64,000 nt of DNA, taken from the NCBI GenBank assembly GCA_016715965.1, contig JADJXG010000001.1:928501-992500 (forward strand), written 5' to 3'. Source of the DNA: Saprospiraceae bacterium. Its GTDB lineage: Bacteria; Bacteroidota; Bacteroidia; Chitinophagales; Saprospiraceae. A program made the translations under genes and the position numbers. The notes under the pieces were generated by a model. The model worked only from the letters and a program-made list of their open reading frames with translations. It was not told where the DNA came from and searched no databases. This document shows positions 9,853-17,682 of this stretch, piece by piece. The first letter of the stretch is position 1. Each line of letters begins with the position of its first letter.

Positions 9853-10209
9853 TTAATACCAGGCATCTTTTAAATGTTTTATTTCATGGCCGTAGGGTTC
9901 ATGAAGAATCACAGACAAGAGGTCAAACCTGATTTCCCATTCATGGCCAATTAGTTCCATATAACGATTGGCTAAATCATTGAGCATCCAAAGTTTGCGT
10001 TCATTGACAAAATCCTCAGGGTTTCCAAAATAGGGATAGGTTCTTGTCTTCACTTCCACAAACACCAAAATCTCACCATCCTTGGCAATGATATCTGCCT
10101 CGGCGCGGCTCCATCGCCAATTTCTCTCCAGAATTTTGTAACCAAGAGATAGCAGATAATCCGCCGCCAATTCCTCACCCTTGTTTCCTCTTTCTTTTAA
10201 AATTGCCAA
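9853..10209 (-). CDS. yraN: YraN/UPF0102 family endonuclease-like protein
   Basis: 118 aa, full length for the family. The restriction-endonuclease-like core is visible: GEELAADYLLSLGYKILERNWR, EADIIAKDGEILVFVEVKTR (E-x-D with E-V-K) and the helical tail. The biochemical role is not firmly established in the literature I know. The start is a TTG at 10209; an in-frame stop lies three codons upstream, so no ATG is possible there. It is divergent from the sugar-phosphate isomerase gene with almost no space between them. Confidence 0.9.
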   Translation of the reverse strand: MAILKERGNKGEELAADYLLSLGYKILERNWRWSRAEADIIAKDGEILVFVEVKTRTYPYFGNPEDFVNERKLWMLNDLANRYMELIGHEWEIRFDLLSVILHEPYGHEIKHLKDAWY

Positions 10210-10216
10210 TTCTTGC

Positions 10217-10224
10217 TAATTTTG
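10217..10224 (+). promoter_or_regulatory. Promoter -7 box of the isomerase gene
   Basis: TAATTTTG fits TAnnTTTG exactly and lies 27 nt upstream of the ATG at 10252. It argues against the longer reading frame that opens at 10213. Confidence 0.6.
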
Positions 10225-10251
10225 CATCCTTCAATAAATAACAACACAGTA

Positions 10252-11244
10252 ATGCTAAAAATGATCGAGCAATTTCCAGACACTTTGGTCAGCGGAATTC
10301 GCATTGCTCAGGATTTTAATGCCCTATTTAATAAGGATAACATAGAGAACATTTATGTATCCGGAATGGGTGGTTCCGGCATCGGTGCGGAATTTGTCTA
10401 TTCGTTTGTGAAAGATGAATTAAAAATACCTTTTGCCGTCGGTAAATCGTATGATTTGCCGGCATGGGTAAATCAAAACACCCTGCTTATTCTTTCTTCT
10501 TATTCCGGCAATACTGAAGAAACCATCGAAGTACTCAAAAAAGGAATCCACCAATCCGCCAAAGTGGTTGTGATTTCTTCCGGAGGCACAATGATGCGCC
10601 TAGCCATTGAAAACAATCTTTCATTTGTAAAATTGCCCTCAGATTGGAGTTCTCCCAGAGCATGTCTTGGCTTTTCGATTGCAGCTCAGTTGGGAGTTCT
10701 ATTCAAAATTGGTTTGATTTCAGAGAAAAAATGGGCAGAACTTTTGGAATGTGCAGATTTTATCAAGACTGAGTCCAGCCAGATTCAAGAAAAATCAAAA
10801 AAATTGGCTGAATCTCTGTTCGGCAAAATGATTGTCATCTATAGTTCTGAAAGAATAGAACCGGTGGCCCTGAGGTTTAGACAACAAATCAATGAAAATG
10901 CCAAAAGACTTTGTTGGCATCATGTGGTTCCTGAAATGAACCACAACGAATTGGTAGGATGGAGAAAATCAGATGATGAGCTGGCCGTTTTATTTTTATT
11001 AAATTCCGATGATTCGGATAGAATTTCTCAGAGGATGGACTTGACAAAAGATGTTGTTTCCCACTTTGCAGGTTCAGTGATCAGTTTGTTTTCCAAGGGA
11101 AAAAATACAATAGAGCGCAGTCTCTATTTGGTCCATTTGCTGGATTATGCCAGTGTTCATTTGGCATTTTTAAATGGGGTAGATCCGGTTGAGGTAAAGG
11201 TAATTGATTTTCTCAAATCAGAATTAGCAGCTGCCAAGGACTAA
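10252..11244 (+). CDS. Bifunctional phosphoglucose/phosphomannose isomerase
   Basis: 330 aa with two SIS sugar-isomerase domains. The first has YVSGMGGSGIGAEF and LILSSYSGNTEET, the SIS phosphate-binding motifs. The family motif around ENAKRLCWHHVVPEMNHNELVGW is complete and carries the catalytic Glu and His. It interconverts fructose-6-P with glucose-6-P and mannose-6-P. The ATG at 10252 was chosen because the promoter box is inside the longer frame. Its stop overlaps the end of the convergent small lipoprotein gene by 4 bp. Confidence 0.9.
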   Translation: MLKMIEQFPDTLVSGIRIAQDFNALFNKDNIENIYVSGMGGSGIGAEFVYSFVKDELKIPFAVGKSYDLPAWVNQNTLLILSSYSGNTEETIEVLKKGIHQSAKVVVISSGGTMMRLAIENNLSFVKLPSDWSSPRACLGFSIAAQLGVLFKIGLISEKKWAELLECADFIKTESSQIQEKSKKLAESLFGKMIVIYSSERIEPVALRFRQQINENAKRLCWHHVVPEMNHNELVGWRKSDDELAVLFLLNSDDSDRISQRMDLTKDVVSHFAGSVISLFSKGKNTIERSLYLVHLLDYASVHLAFLNGVDPVEVKVIDFLKSELAAAKD

Positions 11245-11486
11245 TTGGTTCTATTTTTCTTGGGTTTTCTTTTGTCTGATTTCTTAGGTTTTCCCTTCGA
11301 ATACATTTTTTGTTTTTTATCCCACAGGCCTGAATTTGGCTTTTTCTTAGGATTGCCCTTTTTGTCCAACTCGGTATGGTACTCTTCGGTAGGACAACCA
11401 TATCCTCTGTTGCAGGAACTGAGGACTGCAACGGCCAAAATTAAAAAAAGAAAATACCGGAAAGAGAATCTCTGAAAAAGGTACAT
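11241..11486 (-). CDS. Small basic lipoprotein of unknown function
   Basis: 81 aa. A hydrophobic leader (YFLFLILAVAVLSSC) ends in a lipobox at Cys25. The mature part is only 56 residues and strongly basic: it starts NRGYGCPTEEYH and then has repeated Lys/Pro blocks such as KKGNPKKKPN and KSDKRKPKKNR. Small lipoproteins with a GCP(T/S) start occur in other Bacteroidota as far as I recall, but no function is known to me. The charge suggests binding to a polyanion such as peptidoglycan teichoids, LPS or nucleic acid; that is inference. Confidence 0.7.
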   Translation of the reverse strand: MYLFQRFSFRYFLFLILAVAVLSSCNRGYGCPTEEYHTELDKKGNPKKKPNSGLWDKKQKMYSKGKPKKSDKRKPKKNRTN

Positions 11487-11629
11487 TATTCGGGCAAATT
11501 ATTGATTTTCAAACGCAAAGCTATATATTTTTATGATGTCTGCAGAACATGAATTTTGAAAGTATCAATAAAAACAGGGGTTTGGAGCGATTTTTTTTAT
11601 TAAAAAAACGAACATATTAAAAAAATGTA

Positions 11630-11637
11630 TATCTTTG
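11630..11637 (+). promoter_or_regulatory. HU gene promoter -7 box
   Basis: TATCTTTG fits TAnnTTTG and lies 31 nt upstream of the HU start, inside a very AT-rich leader. No TTTG at the usual distance was found. Confidence 0.5.
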
Positions 11638-11668
11638 CATCATTATTAAAATACAAAAATCATCAAAA

Positions 11669-11941
11669 ATGAACAAAGGAGATTTGATCAACAATGTAGC
11701 AAAATCTGCTGATTGTACGAAAGTACAGGCTGCTACTGCGGTAGACACTGTATTTGAGTCTATCGAAAAAGCTTTGAAAAAAGGAGATAGAGTTACCCTT
11801 GTAGGATTTGGAACTTTCTCTGTATCAGTCAGAAAAGCAAGAGAAGGAAGAAATCCGGCCACCGGTAAAACCATCAAAATTCCTAAGAAAAAAGTGGTTC
11901 GCTTTAAATCCGGTAAAGGATTGTCTGAAAAGTTGAATTAA
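11669..11941 (+). CDS. hup: HU-family DNA-binding protein
   Basis: Nucleoid-associated histone-like protein, 90 aa, complete. The start MNKGDLINNVA, the DNA-contacting arm GRNPATGKTIKIP and the C-terminal FKSGKGLSEKLN are those of HU. It binds and bends DNA as a dimer. It has its own promoter and a terminator and looks monocistronic. Confidence 0.96.
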   Translation: MNKGDLINNVAKSADCTKVQAATAVDTVFESIEKALKKGDRVTLVGFGTFSVSVRKAREGRNPATGKTIKIPKKKVVRFKSGKGLSEKLN

Positions 11942-11960
11942 TTTTTTTAAGAAATCAAAA

Positions 11961-11996
11961 AAAGCCTCTCCGAAATCCAATTTGGAGGGGCTTTTT
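11961..11996 (+). terminator. Terminator after the HU gene
   Basis: The stem AAAGCCTCTCC (11961-11971) pairs with GGAGGGGCTTT (from 11984) with one G-T pair, and a T run follows. It lies 20 bp after the stop. Confidence 0.85.
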
Positions 11997-12065
11997 GCGT
12001 TAATTGTCCCTGATAAATGGGGCTCTCCCGCTAAAAGTTAAAAATCCAAACCCACATTTTATGAC

Positions 12066-12073
12066 TAATTTTG
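12066..12073 (+). promoter_or_regulatory. Promoter -7 box of the SurA-like gene cluster
   Basis: TAATTTTG fits the consensus and is 20 nt upstream of the ATG at 12094. It lies inside the open frame that extends to 12004 and so supports the later start. Confidence 0.55.
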
Positions 12074-12093
12074 GCCGTTCTAATAAAATCACC

Positions 12094-14067
12094 ATGATGA
12101 AATCTAGCATTTTTTACATCTTATCTATTTGGTTTTCAATAAATAGCATTGTTTTTTCACAGTCCAACGACCCCGTTTTATTCACCATTCAAAATCAACC
12201 CGTCAAAGTTTCTGAATTTGAATACATCTATACTAAAAACAATGGTAAAGAGGCTGATTTTTCAAAAGCATCCTTGGAAGAATACCTGAATCTTTATATA
12301 AAATTTAAACTAAAGGTCCAGGCAGCCCGAGACATGAAGTTGGACACGATCCCCACTTTGATTAAAGAATTAGAAGGATATCGGCAACAACTCACTACCA
12401 ATTATCTCAACGATAAAGAGGTCACGGATAAATTGGCAAAAGAAGTCTACGAAAGACAAAAGAAAGATCTAAAAATCAGTCATATTTTATTTAGTTTGAA
12501 CAACAGCGCGACGCCTTCTGATACACTTAAGGCTTATGAAGCTGCCATGCAGGCATACCGCGAAATCATGAAATCAAAAGAATGGGATGCGGCTGTTAAA
12601 AAATATTCCAATGATCTAAATACAGCCCAGCAAGGTGGTTCTCTCGGCTGGGTTACCGCTATGTTACCGGATGGATTTTTCCATTTTGAAAACACCATCT
12701 ATCAATTGAAAAAAGGAGAGATTTCCTACCCTGTAAGGTCCAGATTGGGTTTTCACCTGATCAGATTGGATGATATCAGACCAGCCCGCAGAAAAATGGA
12801 GGCTGCCCATATTCTTTTTAGAAAGAGCATCAAAGGAAAACCAGACATCCTTGCCAAAGGGAAAGTGGACAGTGCTTATCAAGTCCTCAGTAAAGGTGGA
12901 AATTTTGAGGAACTCGCCAGACTTCTCAGTGAAGACAAAACCACAAGCATGACGGGTGGCACGATCGGTTATTTTGGAATCAATCAATATGAATCCAGTT
13001 TTGAAGATGCTGCTTTTGCTTTAGAAAGAGACGGACAGGTTTCTGCCCCGGTGGAAACGAGCATTGGCTGGCATCTGATCAAGCGACTGAAAAGAGAAGA
13101 AGAATTGCCCTACGAAAGAGCCAAGAAGAAAATACAATCAGACATCAGCCGCGATAGCAGATTCAAAGAGGCGCAGGGAAGTTTGATTGGAAAAATAAAG
13201 GCAGAAGCCGGATACTCTGAAAATGCGGCTGCTCTGGATCGATTTGCTGCGGCAATGGATACCAATTTTTTTACCTACAAATGGAAAGCGCCAGAATTTG
13301 AAAAACAAGAAGAACTTGGTGCGATTGGGAATATTAAAATGACCAATACTGAATTTGCAGAATTCGTTAAATCAAATACAAGATTGAGGGTACAGGGCTC
13401 TGATGATCAGGATGTCAAGCAGGCAATCAGAAAGTTGTTTGATGAAATGGTTGCCCAAAAATGCCTTCAATATGAAGAAGGAAGACTGGAAGATAAATAT
13501 CCTGAATTCAAATCCCTCATGAGAGAATACCGGGAGGGAATACTCTTGTTTGAAGCGACCAAAAATGTGGTCTGGGATAGAGCAGCTGAAGACAGCTTGG
13601 GATTGAGAATGTTTTATGAAAAAAACAAATCGAAGTACCAATGGGATGAAAGAGCAATCGTTTATTATGTGGCTATAGATACTCCAGATAACAAAATCGT
13701 GGGTAAAATTCAAAAATACATGCAAAAGAAAACAGTATCTGCGGGTCTGGATAAATTTGATCAAAAAAGAGAATTCATCTCTTTTCAGAAATCCACTGTA
13801 GAGAAAAAGAACAAGGAAACTTACGAAGGACTGGAATTTAAGAAAGCTTCCATGACAGGTTTAAATAAAAATGCATCCGGGAAAGGCTATCATTTTAAAA
13901 AAATCGAACAAATTCTACCACCCAGTACAAAAACCCTCGATGAAGCAAGAGGATTTATCATTGCGGATTATCAGGATTATCTTGAGGCACTTTGGGTGGA
14001 CGAATTAAAAGCAAAATATCCGGTCAATGTAAATCAGGAAACTCTAAATGCGCTGGTAAAAATGTAA
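12094..14067 (+). CDS. Periplasmic peptidyl-prolyl isomerase, double parvulin (PpiC/SurA type)
   Basis: 657 aa, exported. The signal peptide is SSIFYILSIWFSINSIVFSQ. Two parvulin domains follow: one around KISHILFS to RLGFHLIRLDD, with QQGGSLGW; one around AAHILFRKS to TSIGWHLIKRL, with TGGTIGYF. The C-terminal 250 residues are helical and chaperone-like, without a recognised domain. The role is folding of outer-membrane or secreted proteins. It is first of three adjacent genes of this type (4-nt gap to the next), probably one operon. The in-frame extension to 12004 contains the promoter box and is not used. Confidence 0.88.
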   Translation: MMKSSIFYILSIWFSINSIVFSQSNDPVLFTIQNQPVKVSEFEYIYTKNNGKEADFSKASLEEYLNLYIKFKLKVQAARDMKLDTIPTLIKELEGYRQQLTTNYLNDKEVTDKLAKEVYERQKKDLKISHILFSLNNSATPSDTLKAYEAAMQAYREIMKSKEWDAAVKKYSNDLNTAQQGGSLGWVTAMLPDGFFHFENTIYQLKKGEISYPVRSRLGFHLIRLDDIRPARRKMEAAHILFRKSIKGKPDILAKGKVDSAYQVLSKGGNFEELARLLSEDKTTSMTGGTIGYFGINQYESSFEDAAFALERDGQVSAPVETSIGWHLIKRLKREEELPYERAKKKIQSDISRDSRFKEAQGSLIGKIKAEAGYSENAAALDRFAAAMDTNFFTYKWKAPEFEKQEELGAIGNIKMTNTEFAEFVKSNTRLRVQGSDDQDVKQAIRKLFDEMVAQKCLQYEEGRLEDKYPEFKSLMREYREGILLFEATKNVVWDRAAEDSLGLRMFYEKNKSKYQWDERAIVYYVAIDTPDNKIVGKIQKYMQKKTVSAGLDKFDQKREFISFQKSTVEKKNKETYEGLEFKKASMTGLNKNASGKGYHFKKIEQILPPSTKTLDEARGFIIADYQDYLEALWVDELKAKYPVNVNQETLNALVKM

Positions 14068-14071
14068 TCCA

Positions 14072-14944
14072 ATGAGATTCTACCTGTCATTTTTTTTTCT
14101 TTTTTCCTTTGCCTGTTTATTGCAAAATTGCAATGAAAAAACAGGTAATGAAAAAGAAGGAAGTGATTTTGAAGAGCCTGTACTTGCAGAGTTTGATGAA
14201 CAAAAATTAAAATTGGGTCAAATTTCAGCTCTGTTTCCAGCCTTTGAAAATGAAGAAGACAGCATTCGATTTCTCTCCCAATATGTTGAAAAATGGTTAA
14301 AGGATTTGTCCTATTTAGAGAAAGCTAAGAAAGAATTGACGACTTCTCCGGAAATTGAAAGTCTGGTAGAAGATTATAAAAATTCACTGCTTCTCAATGC
14401 TTATGAAGAAAAAATCATTGCAACATCTTTAGACACTCAGGTTACCGAAAAGGAAATATTAGATTATTACAACCAAAACAAAGGAGAATATAAACTGGAT
14501 GAAACCATCCTGAGATTGCTATATGTTAAAATACCAAAGTCTGCTTATGATAGCAAAGTATTCTCACCCTTGTGGAATAAACCAGATGGTCAAAATTTTA
14601 ATGAGCTTCAAAAGTATTGTCAGAATAATGCGGAATTTTTTATCCTTCAATCGGATAAATGGTATAAATGGAATGACATAAATGACTTGTTGCCCACAAA
14701 GTTTATCAGTCAGAGCAGCATATTTACCGGAATGCAGAGGGAATTTGCAGATTTTAAATACCATTATTTGATCAAAATTAAAGAAGTGGTAAGGCCAAAC
14801 GAACAACCGCCCATTTCATATTTTAGCATGAAGGCAGAAAAATCGATTCTGCACGACAGAAGTAAACAACTCATAGAGAAAGAAAAGACCCTTCAATACG
14901 AAAATATGCTCAATCAAAAAAGGGCCAGGCAACACATCAAATAA
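14072..14944 (+). CDS. SurA-like lipoprotein lacking a parvulin domain
   Basis: 290 aa lipoprotein. The lipobox is in LFSFACLLQNC, with Cys near residue 20. The body is helical and carries the SurA/PpiC N-terminal chaperone-type segment (FLSQYVEKWLKDLSYLEKAKK, then VTEKEILDYYNQNKGEYKL). The conserved parvulin catalytic core is not recognisable. It sits between two genuine parvulin genes, so it probably acts with them in outer-membrane protein folding as a holdase; that is inferred from context. Confidence 0.75.
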   Translation: MRFYLSFFFLFSFACLLQNCNEKTGNEKEGSDFEEPVLAEFDEQKLKLGQISALFPAFENEEDSIRFLSQYVEKWLKDLSYLEKAKKELTTSPEIESLVEDYKNSLLLNAYEEKIIATSLDTQVTEKEILDYYNQNKGEYKLDETILRLLYVKIPKSAYDSKVFSPLWNKPDGQNFNELQKYCQNNAEFFILQSDKWYKWNDINDLLPTKFISQSSIFTGMQREFADFKYHYLIKIKEVVRPNEQPPISYFSMKAEKSILHDRSKQLIEKEKTLQYENMLNQKRARQHIK

Positions 14945-14971
14945 AATAAGTAAACCAGTAAAATAAAATAA

Positions 14972-16345
14972 ATGCATGGTATCGTGAAACAATTGATGAA
15001 GATGAAAACATGGCTGGTGCTATTTTCAATGATCCAGATGAGCTATGCACAAAATCCAATTACTGTGGATAAGATCATTGCAAAAGTAGGCGGTGAAATA
15101 ATTCTGTATTCAGATTGGAGAGATCAAATAGCATATATTTCAGAAAGACAAGGATCTATTTCTGAAGAAGAGCATTGTGAGGTTCTTGAAAATTTATTGT
15201 TTCAGAAATTTATGGTGCATCAGGCAAAGTTGGACAGTGTTGCTGTTCTGGATGAGGAGATCGAACAACAACTCTCTGCCAGAATCGATCAAATCCTGCA
15301 ATACATGAACAACGATGTTTCAAAATTTGAAGAATATTATGGCCAAAGCATTGAGCAGGTAAGGAGCCGCTTCAGAGATGATTTAAAAAATCAAATGCTG
15401 AGTGAAAGACTCCAAAACAAAGTATTGGGTAATATTACGGTAACACCCAATGAAGTTCAGGAATTTTTTAGCAAAATTCCAAAAGACAGCATTCCATATT
15501 TTAGTTCTGAAGTTGAAATTTCAGAAATCATTTACAAGCCGAAGGCAAATCCAGATGAGATAAAGAATGCCAAAGAAAAACTAGAAAAAATTCTTGCAAG
15601 AATTAAAGCGGGAGAGGATTTTGAAAAATTGGCGAAAATACATTCAGACGATGTCGGCTCTGCCAAATCCGGTGGAAATTTGGGATGGATGAAGAGAGGG
15701 TCATTGGTACCACAGTTTGAAGCCGTGGCCTTTGGACTTGAAAAAGACAGCATCTCCGATATTGTTGAAACAGAATTTGGATATCACATCATTCAATTGC
15801 TGGGACGTAGAGGAAACAATATCAATACCAGACACATCCTGGTCAAGGTGCGATATACAGAAACAGATTACACCAAAGCAAATCAATATCTGGACAGCAT
15901 CCGCTCCGTCATACTTCGCGACAGCATTCCCTTCGAAACAGCCGTAAGAAATTACAGTGACAAGAATTCCGAAACCTACAACAATGGAGGTCAAATATTA
16001 AATCCAAAAACAGGAAATGCCTATTTTGAAGTAGCAGACCTTGATCCTGATATTTATTTCGCCACCGATGGCTTAAAACCAGGTGAGTTGTCCAAAGTCA
16101 TCGCATCTAATGAACCCGATGGTAAAAAAGTATTCAGGATCGTAAAGCTGGTTTCAAGAAGTACACCACATCGAGCAAACTTGCAGCAAGATTATCACAA
16201 AATCCAAACTGCAGCCAAAGAGATGAAAAAGAACGAACATTTTAGAATTTGGCTGGAACAAAAAATTCCGAGTGTGTATTCTTACATTGAGCCAACGATT
16301 AAAACAAATTGCCCCAATCTTCAAAATTGGGGTAATCCCAACTAG
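14972..16345 (+). CDS. surA: SurA-type peptidyl-prolyl isomerase chaperone
   Basis: 457 aa. A signal peptide ends in MSYAQ, and an internal start at MKMKTW is also possible. The SurA N-domain begins VDKIIAKVGGEIILYSDW. The first parvulin domain runs about EISEIIYKPK to EFGYHIIQLLG, with KSGGNLGWMKRG. A second is around NTRHILVKVRY to FRIVKLVSR and is more diverged. It escorts unfolded outer-membrane proteins across the periplasm. It is last of the three chaperone genes. The gene shows the typical SurA order of domains at about the usual length. Confidence 0.9.
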   Translation: MHGIVKQLMKMKTWLVLFSMIQMSYAQNPITVDKIIAKVGGEIILYSDWRDQIAYISERQGSISEEEHCEVLENLLFQKFMVHQAKLDSVAVLDEEIEQQLSARIDQILQYMNNDVSKFEEYYGQSIEQVRSRFRDDLKNQMLSERLQNKVLGNITVTPNEVQEFFSKIPKDSIPYFSSEVEISEIIYKPKANPDEIKNAKEKLEKILARIKAGEDFEKLAKIHSDDVGSAKSGGNLGWMKRGSLVPQFEAVAFGLEKDSISDIVETEFGYHIIQLLGRRGNNINTRHILVKVRYTETDYTKANQYLDSIRSVILRDSIPFETAVRNYSDKNSETYNNGGQILNPKTGNAYFEVADLDPDIYFATDGLKPGELSKVIASNEPDGKKVFRIVKLVSRSTPHRANLQQDYHKIQTAAKEMKKNEHFRIWLEQKIPSVYSYIEPTIKTNCPNLQNWGNPN

Positions 16346-16380
16346 GCCATTGTTCGTTCCAATGGATTCGCAAAGATTCA

Positions 16381-16388
16381 TACCTTTG
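16381..16388 (+). promoter_or_regulatory. tRNA-Arg promoter -7 box
   Basis: TACCTTTG fits TAnnTTTG and ends 14 nt before the mature tRNA 5' end, about right for a short precursor leader. Confidence 0.55.
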
Positions 16389-16402
16389 CCATTTCTTAGA
16401 AT

Positions 16403-16474
16403 GGTCCCGTAGTTCAACGGATAGAATGGAAGTTTCCGGAACTTCAGATAGTGGTTCGATTCCACTCGGGACTA
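16403..16474 (+). tRNA. tRNA-Arg (anticodon CCG)
   Basis: The cloverleaf is complete by eye. The acceptor GGTCCCG pairs with CGGGACT (first pair G-U). The D arm is GTTC/GAAT, and the anticodon stem is GAAGT/ACTTC with loop TTCCGGA, giving anticodon CCG for codon CGG. The T arm is AGTGG-TTCGATT-CCACT and the discriminator is A. The 3' CCA is not encoded. 72 nt without CCA. Confidence 0.95.
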
Positions 16475-16709
16475 CTTTATCAATTAAAGTCTGCAGGAAG
16501 CCATTGTACCAAAAAATGGAAACACAACTCTGATATAAATATCTCAACGTGAGACATACAATGTTTGGAATTATTTAACCAAGAATAGATCCAATATAAT
16601 ACCCTGATCTAAATACATGAGTCCTTTTGAAGCACAGGCCTCAGAACCTTCTTCATCGGATCGATTTATATCAGACCTATTAGAAATCGATCTCTATCCA
16701 TTAAATGAT

Positions 16710-17660
16710 TCAGTCTTTATTGGTACTCTGACCCTTATCCTTATGCAATTGCATATTTCCCATGGCAAGCATTTGTCTCAGGGTTCTATCCATATTCTCC
16801 AAACTGCCATCCAAGAAAATGACATTGCCATTGCCGTGTTCTGCAAAGTTTTTAATGGCCTCTGTCCACATACTAAACATGATCAAATTGGCATCCAGGT
16901 TTGAATCTTCCATCAATTTAGCGGCGTTGCTCATTCCCTTTGCAATTTCTTCTCTGAAGGAAGCAATTCCCTGACCTCTTAATTGGGCCGCCAGTCTTTC
17001 AGATTCCGCCTCAATTTTTATGGCATTGCCATCCGCTTCAGCAGCTTTTGTTTTTGTAATCAACAAGGCTTGTCCTTCATTTTCAGCCGCTGCCTTCAAA
17101 TTATGCGAAGCAACCACTTTGGCCATGGATCTCATGACTTCTTCATCAAAAGTGATGTCATTGATTTGTAAATCGATCAGATGATAACCCCAATCCTCTA
17201 AAGTTTTATCCAGATTCTCTTTGACGTTCTCGACAATTTCCCTGCGCAAAACCAAAACTTCACTTTGTCTTTTGGTGGCGACAAACGCCCGCACAGAACC
17301 TTCGATCGATCTGATCAATGCCTGCATAAAATTGCGATCGTCCAAAAACTTGAAGGCAACATTTTTAATGGTGTTCTCCTCCTGATTTAAAACGGAATAC
17401 AGAAGCATGGCCGTAAAATTGACCGTTGCCTGATCCACCGTCACTGCCTGAAAACCGAGTTCAACGCTTCGGTTTTGAATGGAAATTCTTCTGTGAATCA
17501 CTTCAATCAGTGGAATTTTTACGTTGAGTCCCGGCGAAAGCAATCTCCTGTATTTTCCAAATACGGTGATCACAGCGACCGTACCTTGTTTGACGGTAAC
17601 CAATGAAAAAAATAAAACGATGATAAAAAGTGAAAATAAAATCAGTGTAACCGGATCCAT
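16710..17660 (-). CDS. SPFH/stomatin-like membrane protein
   Basis: 316 aa. There is an N-terminal membrane helix (TLILFSLFIIVLFFSLV). The SPFH domain follows (VKQGTVAVITVFGKYRRLLSPGL, then VTVDQATVNFTAMLLYSV and ALIRSIEGSVRAF). A coiled-coil region comes next (about residues 170-260, LKAAAENEGQA and AEADGNAIKIEAESERLAAQ), then a short C-terminal tail. Stomatin-family proteins form membrane rings that organise other proteins or proteases; no NfeD partner is adjacent. It lies 22 nt downstream of nadE on the same strand and is probably co-transcribed with it. Confidence 0.9.
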   Translation of the reverse strand: MDPVTLILFSLFIIVLFFSLVTVKQGTVAVITVFGKYRRLLSPGLNVKIPLIEVIHRRISIQNRSVELGFQAVTVDQATVNFTAMLLYSVLNQEENTIKNVAFKFLDDRNFMQALIRSIEGSVRAFVATKRQSEVLVLRREIVENVKENLDKTLEDWGYHLIDLQINDITFDEEVMRSMAKVVASHNLKAAAENEGQALLITKTKAAEADGNAIKIEAESERLAAQLRGQGIASFREEIAKGMSNAAKLMEDSNLDANLIMFSMWTEAIKNFAEHGNGNVIFLDGSLENMDRTLRQMLAMGNMQLHKDKGQSTNKD

Positions 17661-17682
17661 ATTTTTAATTGTTTAAATTGAT

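Noticed and set aside
16617..16904. 95-aa plus-strand frame opposite the SPFH gene
   Set aside because: It lies antisense to the C-terminus of a clear SPFH protein and has no independent support.
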